From positions 434,001-498,000 of the forward strand of contig NC_015681.1 of the NCBI RefSeq assembly GCF_000217795.1: DNA of 64,000 bases, read 5' to 3'. The position numbers and the translations under genes were made by a program. The notes under the pieces were generated by a model. It worked only from the letters and a program-made list of their open reading frames with translations, was not told where the DNA came from and did no database searches. The DNA comes from Thermodesulfatator indicus DSM 15286 (GTDB lineage: Bacteria; Desulfobacterota; Thermodesulfobacteria; Thermodesulfobacteriales; Thermodesulfatatoraceae). Positions 25,376 through 32,869 of this stretch are shown one piece after another (within the stretch, counting starts at the first letter, position 1; each line of letters opens with the position of its first letter).

Positions 25376-26452
25376 TTACCTCAACTTCAAAGTACTTACG
25401 GCTAAAAGCCCCAAAAATATAGCCGCAATCCAGAAGCGCACAATTACTTTTGGCTCAGGCCAGCCCAGCTTTTCAAAATGATGGTGAAGTGGAGCCATAC
25501 GAAAAATGCGTTTCCCTCCAGTTAGCCGAAAGTAGACCACCTGAAGCATTACAGACAAGGCCTCAGCCACAAAAACACCGCCAGCAATCACCAGTAAAAG
25601 TTCCTGCTTGGAAATTATTGCCAAAGCCCCAAGAGAAGCCCCTAAAGAAAGTGAACCAACGTCCCCCATAAAAATTTCTGCTGGATAAGAATTATACCAG
25701 AGAAACGCAAGCGCTGCTCCTAAAAGTGCTCCGCAAAATATACAAAGCTCACCAGCCCCTGGCACATAGGGAACATGCAAATATGAAGCCAACTTGAAGT
25801 GTCCGGCCAGATACACAAAAAGGAGATAAACGCCTGTGGTTACAATAAAAGGCCCAGTAGCCAAACCATCGAGGCCGTCAGTCAAATTGAAGGCGTTAGA
25901 CGCGCCTACTACCACTATCATTACAAAGGGAAAATAAAGAAAACCAAGATCTGGTCTGAATTCTTTGAAAAATGGCACCGCTAACTTAGTATCAAATGAG
26001 CCGTACTTTAGGGCTAGGAACAAAAAAACTCCAGCTGTCAGAGATTGAAGTAAGAGCTTTTCTTTAGCGGTAAGCCCTAGACTTTTTTGTCGAGAAACCT
26101 TACGCCAATCGTCAAAAAAGCCGATTAAACCAAAAATCAGAAAAAGCCCAAGGGTTATCCAAATATAAATGTTAGTAAGTTTTCCCCAGAGTAAGGTAGC
26201 TATTATCACGGCCAGGATAATAACCACACCTCCCATAGTGGGAGTGCCCGCCTTGTGCTGGTGGTCAGGGCCAATTTCCCTTATAACCTGACCAAATTGC
26301 CGGGCTCGCATGTAGGCTATAAAACGCGGCATCAATATGAACACAATAAGGGCGGAAGTAAAGATGGCACAAATAGTCCTAAAAGTAATGTAGCGAAAAA
26401 CATTAAAAATAAAGTGCCATTCATGTAATGAATAAAGTAAGTGGTAAAGCAT
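25376..26452 (-). CDS. mraY: Phospho-N-acetylmuramoyl-pentapeptide transferase MraY
   Basis: An integral membrane enzyme making lipid I from UDP-MurNAc-pentapeptide and undecaprenyl phosphate. About ten membrane segments are visible. Signatures include QHKAGTPTMGGVVI, GFFDDWRKV (Asp-Asp of the active site), NAFNLTDGLDGLA and the C-terminal HHHFEKLGW loop. Length 358 is normal. It directly abuts murF (one-base spacing) and precedes murD by 6 bases. Confidence 0.97.
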   Translation of the reverse strand: MLYHLLYSLHEWHFIFNVFRYITFRTICAIFTSALIVFILMPRFIAYMRARQFGQVIREIGPDHQHKAGTPTMGGVVIILAVIIATLLWGKLTNIYIWITLGLFLIFGLIGFFDDWRKVSRQKSLGLTAKEKLLLQSLTAGVFLFLALKYGSFDTKLAVPFFKEFRPDLGFLYFPFVMIVVVGASNAFNLTDGLDGLATGPFIVTTGVYLLFVYLAGHFKLASYLHVPYVPGAGELCIFCGALLGAALAFLWYNSYPAEIFMGDVGSLSLGASLGALAIISKQELLLVIAGGVFVAEALSVMLQVVYFRLTGGKRIFRMAPLHHHFEKLGWPEPKVIVRFWIAAIFLGLLAVSTLKLR

Positions 26453-27826
26453 CTAAGTTTTTTCCTCCAAGAGCCAATCGACAATTTTTTCCATAGCCAT
26501 GGCGCGCGAGCCTTTCACAAAAACAAGGCTCCCCTGATTAACGACTGACCTTAAAGCTGAAAAAAGGGCCTCTTTATCAGAAAAGATGTTAACCTTTTCG
26601 CCACCTCCGCGGGCAATGTCTCTGGCATATTCGCCTACGGCCAGTATTTGGTCACAAACCTGGGCCAGCACCCGCCCCACCTCTTCATGATAAAAAGGAG
26701 CTTTCTCGCCAAGCTCTTTCATGTCTCCTACCACGGCCACTACCCGAGAAAATTCCTGCCGAATAGCTTTTAAGACCTCGGCCGCGGCCTTAAAAGAAGC
26801 GGGGTTGGCGTTGTAGGTATCGTCTAAGATGATAATACCTCCCGCTTGCTTAACTTCCATGCGGTGAGGAGCAGGTTTTAATTTTTCAAGTTTGGGCAAA
26901 AGTTCTGGCAAGCTCAGGCCTGCGGCTAAAGCCCCGGCCAAGGCCGCCAGGGTATCAAAGACAAAAGGTCTTCCAAGAAGAGGAATTTCTACATCGTAAT
27001 CCTCTCCCTCAAAAGAAATTTTTACTCGAGTGCCTTTTAAACTAACCGAGAGAATCCTTCCCCTTAGGTCAGATCCTTCTTCAAAACCAAAAGAAATCTC
27101 ACGGCCTTTATGTTTAAGCGAGTAAACATGTTCCTTTACTTCTTTCTGGTCATAAGGATAGACCCACACTGCTTGTGGCGCTTTAACAAAAACGTCTATC
27201 TCTTCTTTGAAGACATTTTCCGGCGTGCCCAGACCTTCCAGATGAGAAGGTGCAGAGCCCAGAAAAATGGCTACCTCAGGTGAGGCTATCTCCGTTAACC
27301 TCGCAATTTCTCCAGGAAGATTGGTGCCAAGCTCAAGTACCAAAAATTCAGCCTCGGGTAGGGTATTCAAAATGGTCAAAGGGAGCCCGATAAGGTTATT
27401 CCAGTTCCAGGGAGTCTTAAAAGTTTGATAGTCTTCAAGCAAAGTAGCCAGAATTTCTTTGGTGGTGGTTTTACCGCAGGTGCCACTTATGGCTATTACC
27501 TTGGCTTTGAGCTTTTTACGCCAGTAAGCCGCAAGATCTTCCAGAGCTTTTACAGTATCAGAAACTTTTATTACCGAGATAGCCTTATGCAGTTTAAAAA
27601 TATTTATCTCCTCGGGCCAATGAGAAACCAGCAGACCCCTAGCACCATTTTCAATAGCTTCAAGCACAAAGTCGTGTCCGTCAAAACGTGGACCTTTTAT
27701 GGCCACGAAAAGCTCTCCCGGCTTTATAGTCCTGGTATCATGGCTAACCCCGGTAAAAGACACACCCATATCCCCATTAAGGAGTATTCCACCAGTAGCC
27801 CTAACCACGTCTTCAGTAGAAATCAT
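26453..27826 (-). CDS. murF: UDP-N-acetylmuramoyl-tripeptide--D-alanyl-D-alanine ligase MurF
   Basis: Adds the D-Ala-D-Ala dipeptide to the stem tripeptide. The N-terminal substrate domain has DTRTIKPGELFVAIKG. The P-loop is ISGTCGKTTTKE, and the later DDTYNANPASFKAA is the MurF signature. Length 457 is normal. It overlaps murE by 4 bases and abuts mraY. Confidence 0.97.
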   Translation of the reverse strand: MISTEDVVRATGGILLNGDMGVSFTGVSHDTRTIKPGELFVAIKGPRFDGHDFVLEAIENGARGLLVSHWPEEINIFKLHKAISVIKVSDTVKALEDLAAYWRKKLKAKVIAISGTCGKTTTKEILATLLEDYQTFKTPWNWNNLIGLPLTILNTLPEAEFLVLELGTNLPGEIARLTEIASPEVAIFLGSAPSHLEGLGTPENVFKEEIDVFVKAPQAVWVYPYDQKEVKEHVYSLKHKGREISFGFEEGSDLRGRILSVSLKGTRVKISFEGEDYDVEIPLLGRPFVFDTLAALAGALAAGLSLPELLPKLEKLKPAPHRMEVKQAGGIIILDDTYNANPASFKAAAEVLKAIRQEFSRVVAVVGDMKELGEKAPFYHEEVGRVLAQVCDQILAVGEYARDIARGGGEKVNIFSDKEALFSALRSVVNQGSLVFVKGSRAMAMEKIVDWLLEEKT

Positions 27827-29265
27827 GCTTCCTCCTCAGTGAGCAGTTCCCGCAGGACCTCGCGGTCGGAAAAAGGAATACGTTTGCCAGAAATTTCCTG
27901 ATAGTCTTCGTGGCCTTTGCCGGCCACTAAAAGCACATCGCCTTTTTCCAAGGCAGAAACGGCTTTGACCATAGCCTGGTAACGATCAGGTTCCACTAAA
28001 AAGGGAGTCTTTTTCATCCCTGCCATGATGTCGTTTATTATGTCTTCTGGCTTCTCGGAACGAGGATTATCAGAAGTAAGAATGACGATATCTGCCAGGT
28101 CTTCAGCCACCTGTCCCATAAGTGGCCGTTTTCCTTTATCTCTATCGCCTCCACAGCCGAAAAGAACTATAAGCCTCCTGGCCATGGGTTTAAGGCTCTT
28201 TAAGGCCACGGCCAGGGCCTCTGGGGTATGGGCGTAGTCAACAAATATCAGGGCCCCGTTCTTCTGGCCGACGGGCTCAAGCCGCCCTGGAGGAGGCTTA
28301 AGCTCACGAGAACAGGAAAGGAGGTCTTCAAAAGAAAAGCCGAGGGCCAGGCCGCATCCTATAGCTATGAGGAGATTTTCCAGTTGAAAATCTCCGTAGA
28401 GGGTCGTCGCCAAGGGATACTTTTGGTGGCCGTATTCCAAAAGAAAGGAGTAGCCCGCTTGAGAACGCTCTGTCACCATCCCCCTAAGATCCTCCCCTAT
28501 CTTAATAACGGGCGCAGAGATTTCCTCAGCGAGCCTCCTTCCCCATGGGTTGGCCACGTTTATCACGGCCTGGCCCGAAGCTCTCAAGTATTCGGTAAAA
28601 AGTTTTTTCTTGGCCTGGTAATAGGCCTCCATGGTGCCGTGGTAATCAAGATGGTCGCGGCTAAGGTTGGTAAAACCCGCCACGTGATAGGCAAGACCGG
28701 CCACTCTATCCTGATCAAGGGCGTGGGAAGAAACCTCCATGACCACGTGCCGATAATCAGCCTGGCGCATAGCCGCCAAAAGGGCTCTTAGTTTTACCGG
28801 GCCTGGCGTGGTAAGCGAGGCCCTTGAAAGCCCTAGCCCGGTATCATAAAAAATCGTACCAATGAGCCCTACCCCGCCGGTGAGCTTGACCAAAATCTGG
28901 TAAAGAAAATAAGTAACCGAGGTCTTGCCGTTGGTTCCAGTAACCCCTATAAAAATAAGGTCTTTTTCCGGGTAATCGTAAAAAGCGCTGGCCAGCTCAG
29001 GAAGGGCCTTACGTGTGTCAGGTAAAACCACCTGGGCAATGTTGTCTGGCAAATCGAGCTTTCTTTCCGCCAAGATGGCCACGGCCCCGGCCTCAAGGGC
29101 TTGCGGGATAAATTTATGCCCATCAGCCGAGGTGCCCCGGCAGGCTACAAAGGCATACCCCGGCTTTACTTCGCGAGAATCATCAGTTAAGCCAGCTATC
29201 GGCGTCTCTGGCCGATGCAAAAACTCGGGCCTTAAATTTTTTATAAGCTCTTCAAGACGCTTCAT
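27823..29265 (-). CDS. murE: UDP-N-acetylmuramoyl-dipeptide ligase MurE
   Basis: Adds the third stem-peptide residue. Signatures: LTDDSREVKPGYAFVACRG, P-loop GVTGTNGKTSVTY, NLSRDHLDYHG, VDYAHTPEAL and the substrate-selecting motif TSDNPRSEKPEDII. DNPR at this position is the motif of enzymes that add meso-diaminopimelate, so the peptidoglycan is probably of the mDAP type. Length 480 is normal. It overlaps the FtsI-like gene and murF by 4 bases each. Confidence 0.97.
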   Translation of the reverse strand: MKRLEELIKNLRPEFLHRPETPIAGLTDDSREVKPGYAFVACRGTSADGHKFIPQALEAGAVAILAERKLDLPDNIAQVVLPDTRKALPELASAFYDYPEKDLIFIGVTGTNGKTSVTYFLYQILVKLTGGVGLIGTIFYDTGLGLSRASLTTPGPVKLRALLAAMRQADYRHVVMEVSSHALDQDRVAGLAYHVAGFTNLSRDHLDYHGTMEAYYQAKKKLFTEYLRASGQAVINVANPWGRRLAEEISAPVIKIGEDLRGMVTERSQAGYSFLLEYGHQKYPLATTLYGDFQLENLLIAIGCGLALGFSFEDLLSCSRELKPPPGRLEPVGQKNGALIFVDYAHTPEALAVALKSLKPMARRLIVLFGCGGDRDKGKRPLMGQVAEDLADIVILTSDNPRSEKPEDIINDIMAGMKKTPFLVEPDRYQAMVKAVSALEKGDVLLVAGKGHEDYQEISGKRIPFSDREVLRELLTEEEA

Positions 29266-30617
29266 CTAAGAACCAGCCTGCATTTGGTAATTTTTTTAAG
29301 AGGAGTGCCAGGAGCAGGCCACTGGCTAACTGTAACTCCAAAACCCTGAAACTCAGCCTCAAGCCCAAGAGCTGAAAGCGTCTCCAGGGCCTCTTTTAAA
29401 GTCAGGCCTCTGAGGTCTGGCATCCTGTTTTCGGGAATTTTTCGGGGAGGTTTCTTTTCATTAGCAACCTTATAAAACCGGCTATCTTTCACCGCCTGAG
29501 GAATAAAACGGGTGTAGTAACACGGAAGCCCGTAAGCCTTAACACCTTCCAGATAAACCAAGAAGGCCTCTTTAGGATTTTTCCGCGGCCAGAGCCCGGC
29601 TATCACAAAAGAGCCCACTTTGTAACTTCCGCCCCACCACCACACACCGCCTCTTTCAAGAGGCGTAATCTTATCAAGGTTTTTGGTTTCTACCGAAATA
29701 GTTTCTTCTTCCTTGCCAATCCTGATTTCTTTGGCAAGTTTAGGTGAAAAAAGTTTTCCTGTGGAAAGCGCCGCCAAAGCCCTTACCAGCTGAACTCCAG
29801 AAGCCCTAACGTCTTCTAAAGAAGAGATAGCAGGAGGCAAAAGCCCCGGCTCTTCGTTAGGCAGGTCAATACCAGTGGCCTCACCAAAACCCAAATCCCT
29901 CAAGAACGAGGCCATATCTTCATAAGAGCTTTTTTCAAAATTACCTTCAAATACCTTGCCTAAAACCTCCAAAGGGATGCGAGGTTTAAACAAGATTTCT
30001 TTGTCTCCTTTACTTACCAGAGCCTTTATCCTTCCTGTTTCTAAATCAAGGATAATGGCTCCGCCCCTTTTAGCCCTAAGTCTTTTTAGGCTACGGTTCA
30101 GGTCTTCAAAAAGGGCTTTTTGCTTTTCTATTTCTATGGAGGTTACGAGGTAAGACCCTTTACGTCTCAAAAGCTTGTAATAATAAGCCTCAACTCCTGA
30201 AAGCCCATCATCGCCAAGAAAAGCACTGCATATATCTTTATATGGATAACTTCTTTCAAAATAATTTTTAGGGAAAACCCCTTCTATTTCAGGCACGAAC
30301 TTCACCCTTTGAAACAAAACCGGCTCTTTGTGGGTAGCCAGAAACAGAGAGAGTTCCTCTTCTTTTTTACCAAGGGCCTTGGCTAAAGTTTCTATATTTT
30401 TAGGCGAGGGCGAAAAGGCCCCTGGCACCAGAAGTAATCCGGTACGGGTTATTGACTCGGCAAGAGTACGTCTCTCAAGGTCATAAACCGGTCCAAGGGA
30501 TCTTACACCACTTTTTTCAGGAAGAATTGGCTCAGGGGACGAAAAAAGATAGGCCTTTTCTCCTGCCAAAATAAGTAAAGCTATTCCTATCAGGCCCAAA
30601 AGCCAGACTTTTTTCAT
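29262..30617 (-). CDS. ftsI: FtsI-like penicillin-binding protein homologue, transpeptidase motifs degenerate
   Basis: It occupies the ftsI position and keeps the overall FtsI plan: N-terminal membrane helix (about 5-20), a pedestal region with GPVYDLERRTLAES, and a transpeptidase-fold stretch from GAIILDLETGRIKALV (about 186-201) through LRDLGFGEATGIDLPNEEPGLLP. A C-terminal PASTA domain lies at about 398-451. The three active-site motifs appear lost. The SxxK position seems to read ILFK (208-211), SxN reads SSY (230-232) and KTG(T) reads KVGS (333-336). About 60 residues normally between the first two motifs are mostly gone. At 451 residues it is shorter than the usual 550-650. It overlaps murE by 4 bases and follows ftsL by 1 base. 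Probably a structural divisome protein rather than an enzyme; this is inference. Confidence 0.85.
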   Translation of the reverse strand: MKKVWLLGLIGIALLILAGEKAYLFSSPEPILPEKSGVRSLGPVYDLERRTLAESITRTGLLLVPGAFSPSPKNIETLAKALGKKEEELSLFLATHKEPVLFQRVKFVPEIEGVFPKNYFERSYPYKDICSAFLGDDGLSGVEAYYYKLLRRKGSYLVTSIEIEKQKALFEDLNRSLKRLRAKRGGAIILDLETGRIKALVSKGDKEILFKPRIPLEVLGKVFEGNFEKSSYEDMASFLRDLGFGEATGIDLPNEEPGLLPPAISSLEDVRASGVQLVRALAALSTGKLFSPKLAKEIRIGKEEETISVETKNLDKITPLERGGVWWWGGSYKVGSFVIAGLWPRKNPKEAFLVYLEGVKAYGLPCYYTRFIPQAVKDSRFYKVANEKKPPRKIPENRMPDLRGLTLKEALETLSALGLEAEFQGFGVTVSQWPAPGTPLKKITKCRLVLR

Positions 30618-30618
30618 T

Positions 30619-30936
30619 TTACCTCAACCTAACCACCTGTTCTTTTTTAGGAGGATGGAGGCCAAACTCTTTGGCCTTTTTCAAAACTACTTCTTTTGAA
30701 GTAAGGGTTTGGTATTCGCGGTCAAGCATAGTTACTTGATGCGAAAGAAGGGCTACTTCTTTTTTCAAACTCCTGTATTGAAAGTACTTTTGCCCTAGTA
30801 AGGCCCCTCCCACCAAAAACAAAACAGCAAGCATCCCTAAAACAAATTTTTTAGCCCAGACTCCCCATAGAGAGAGGGTTGTGGCCTGGCTTTTTCTGGT
30901 TTTATGGTTAAGCACATAGGCTGTTCTTGCTCCCAT
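30619..30936 (-). CDS. ftsL: Cell division protein FtsL
   Basis: A small bitopic divisome protein (105 residues) with a cytoplasmic basic N-terminus, a membrane helix at about 31-48 and a periplasmic heptad-repeat coiled coil (about 52-85) that pairs with FtsB/FtsQ-type partners. It is recognised by topology and by position between rsmH and the ftsI homologue, since FtsL sequence conservation is low. It has a GGAGG ribosome-binding site and lies 9 bases after rsmH. Confidence 0.85.
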   Translation of the reverse strand: MGARTAYVLNHKTRKSQATTLSLWGVWAKKFVLGMLAVLFLVGGALLGQKYFQYRSLKKEVALLSHQVTMLDREYQTLTSKEVVLKKAKEFGLHPPKKEQVVRLR

Positions 30937-30945
30937 TTTTCCCTC

Positions 30946-31833
30946 CTAAATCCTTTCAGCGGCCCGAAGTTTGGCACTCCGAGCCCTGGGGTTTCGTCTA
31001 ATTTCTTCTGGCGACGGGGCAATCGGCTTCTTGGTGAGCACTTTTAACCTCTCGTCAGCTTTAAAGGCCTGTTTGACCAAACGGTCCTCAAGAGAGTGGA
31101 AAGAAATAATCACTAACCTTCCGCCTGATTTAAGAAGGTCCGGAGCTTCTCGCAAAAACTTGGCCAGATTATCAAGCTCTTTATTCACGGCAATGCGCAG
31201 AGCCTGAAAAGTCTTGGTGGCCGGATGCGTCTTTCCACGTCTGGCCTTTGGCGGATAAGCCCGCCAGACAATATCTGCCAGTTGCTTGGTGGTCTTTATA
31301 GAATCTTTTTTCCTTTCTTCACAAATAGCCCGGGCAATACGGCTGGCAAAACGCTCCTCACCAAAAGATTTAAGAAGTTCTTCTAACTGAATAACACTGA
31401 GCTGATTTACTAAATCTTTAGCGGTTTGAATAATTCTTTTATCCATACGCATATCAAGGGGTTCGTCGAGCTTGAAACTAAAACCACCGCCGCTTCCTTC
31501 AAGCAAATAAGACGAAATACCCAGGTCTAAAAGAATGCCATCAACAGGGAGGCGCGAAAGGTCTTCAAGTACCTTCCTAAGATTGGCAAAATTTTCACGC
31601 ACAAGCACATAGCGGCCCTTAAAAGCTTTGAGCCTTTCTTCGGCAAGGGTCAGGGAGTCTTCATGCCAGTCAAGCCCAATAAGAAAGCCATCAGGCGCAC
31701 TACGCTCCAAGATTGCCAGACTGTGCCCCCCCAGCCCCACCGTGCCATCTACGTAAGTGCCACCTGGGGCTACTTTTAACCACTCAAGCGCCTCGTCAAG
31801 CAAAACGCTCTCATGCCGGGTTTTTGGGCACAA
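30946..31833 (-). CDS. rsmH: 16S rRNA (cytosine(1402)-N(4))-methyltransferase RsmH (MraW)
   Basis: A SAM-dependent methyltransferase modifying C1402 of 16S rRNA. Motifs: HESVLLDEALEWL, the SAM loop YVDGTVGLGGHS, DGILLDLGISSYLL and the C-terminal IISFHSLEDRLVK. The start is uncertain. TTG at 31833 gives a normal N-terminus and a 23-base overlap with mraZ. ATGs at 31893 and 31923 are in frame but would place 20-30 extra residues inside mraZ. No strong ribosome-binding site distinguishes them. Confidence 0.93.
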   Translation of the reverse strand: MCPKTRHESVLLDEALEWLKVAPGGTYVDGTVGLGGHSLAILERSAPDGFLIGLDWHEDSLTLAEERLKAFKGRYVLVRENFANLRKVLEDLSRLPVDGILLDLGISSYLLEGSGGGFSFKLDEPLDMRMDKRIIQTAKDLVNQLSVIQLEELLKSFGEERFASRIARAICEERKKDSIKTTKQLADIVWRAYPPKARRGKTHPATKTFQALRIAVNKELDNLAKFLREAPDLLKSGGRLVIISFHSLEDRLVKQAFKADERLKVLTKKPIAPSPEEIRRNPRARSAKLRAAERI

Positions 31834-32272
31834 AGTAGCCGGCGACTGAGGCGCTGATTTCTGGGTAATTTTCGCGCACCCGGTTAAACTCATTTTCAAG
31901 ACGCCCTGGACTCCAGATTTCAAAGTAGTTAATCATGCCAAGGAGGACGACTTCTTTGTCTATACCGACCTCCTGCCTCAAGTGCTGAGGAATCAAGATT
32001 CGCCCCTGGCGGTCTGGCTGGCACTCTTCCGCTGAACCAAGAAAATACCTCTTGTAAAGCCTAAGCTCTGGCGGATCAAAAGGCGAAATCAAAAGCTGCT
32101 CTTCAAGTTTTTGCCACTCAGGCCAGGGATACACCTGCAAACACTCCGGAGTATTGGTAACAATAAGGGCAGCGTTCCCATATTTTTGTTTAAGCACCTC
32201 CCGAAAGCGCGCCGGAATACTCAAGCGCCCCTTCGGGTCAAGGTTATGGGTGGAACGCCCCCGAAAACTCAA
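31811..32272 (-). CDS. mraZ: Transcriptional regulator MraZ
   Basis: A SpoVT/AbrB-fold DNA-binding protein that autoregulates the dcw cluster. Two MraZ repeats are visible: HNLDPKGRLSIPARFRE near the N-terminus and CQPDRQGRILIPQHLRQ in the second half. The TTG at 32272 is preferred because GGAGG lies 5 bases upstream and it yields the typical MSFRG start. The GTG at 32278 overlaps the ribosome-binding site. Four GTGG operator repeats lie immediately upstream. Confidence 0.93.
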   Translation of the reverse strand: MSFRGRSTHNLDPKGRLSIPARFREVLKQKYGNAALIVTNTPECLQVYPWPEWQKLEEQLLISPFDPPELRLYKRYFLGSAEECQPDRQGRILIPQHLRQEVGIDKEVVLLGMINYFEIWSPGRLENEFNRVRENYPEISASVAGYFVPKNPA

Positions 32273-32274
32273 AA

Positions 32275-32308
32275 CCACCTCCGACCACTTTTTACCACTT
32301 TATACCAC
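32275..32308 (-). promoter_or_regulatory. MraZ-box operator: four GTGG repeats at 10-bp period
   Basis: On the minus strand GTGG occurs at exact 10-base steps (CCAC at 32275, 32285, 32295 and 32305 on the plus strand), with AT-rich spacers such as TATAAA and TAAAAA. This is the known architecture of MraZ operators, direct repeats one helical turn apart next to mraZ. Confidence 0.8.
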
Positions 32309-32311
32309 TCA

Positions 32312-32340
32312 AGCTAGTAAAAATTTATCGGAAATGTCAA
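32312..32340 (-). promoter_or_regulatory. Probable sigma-70 promoter of the dcw cluster
   Basis: A perfect TTGACA -35 box (32335-32340 on the plus strand as TGTCAA) is followed after 17-18 bases by a poor -10 (CTAGCT/TAGCTT). Transcription would begin at or just inside the MraZ repeats, as expected for autorepression. Confidence 0.5.
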
Positions 32341-32396
32341 GAGAAACTTTAAACACAAAATATATGGCTTATTTTTATCGAATAACACACTATTTT

Positions 32397-32431
32397 GTGG
32401 TTATCTGGAGGTAATAGGTGGTAAAAAGTGG
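32397..32431 (+). promoter_or_regulatory. Second, divergent set of MraZ-box-like GTGG repeats
   Basis: On the plus strand GTGG occurs at 32418 and 32428 (GTGGTAAAAAGTGGGG, 10-base period), with another at 32397. The spacer TAAAAA is the same as in the operator at 32295, but the orientation is reversed. No gene starts directly to the right. Confidence 0.4.
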
Positions 32432-32454
32432 GGATAAAAATGAAACGTCACTAC

Positions 32455-32818
32455 AATGACAAAATAAAGGGCTCGGCTCGCAATGACACCCCCACCCGTC
32501 ACTGCAATGACACCCCTCACCGGTCACTGCAAGGAGCCGGTCCCTACTGTCACGGTGAGCGCAGCGAAGCAGTCTCAGAGATTACTTCGTCGGCGCTACG
32601 CGCCTCCTCGTAATGATCCGGGTCCGTAATGACCCGGTTGGGCCACATCGTCGGCTCTACGGGTATCCTCGCGTGCATAAGTAAGTAAGAAGTAATAATT
32701 ATTTACCATCAGCCACCACCCATCAGCCATCAGCCATCAACCAGCCTGTCACTGCGAGGAGCCGAAGGGAGATCCCTTCGCTGGCGCTCGGGACAGGCGA
32801 AGCAGTCTCAGAAAACCT
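32455..32818. repeat. REP-like repeats and CATCAGC heptamers between dcw and the AAA-ATPase gene
   Basis: A gene-free stretch filled with variants of GTCACTGC(A/G)AGGAGCC...GAAGCAGTCTCAG (for example 32515-32575 and 32746-32815). It also has an imperfect CATCAGC/CACCCATCAGC heptamer run at about 32707-32740. The short ORF starting at 32428 is composed of this sequence and is not believed. Confidence 0.7.
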
Positions 32819-32869
32819 TTGCCCTGAAAAAGCTCAGTAATAATTTATGAAATCTGTTATAATGTTCGT

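Noticed and set aside
32428-32613. 61-codon frame right of the dcw promoter
   Set aside because: The encoded sequence is translated repeat (multiple His/Thr/Asp-rich stretches) and no homologue is recognised.
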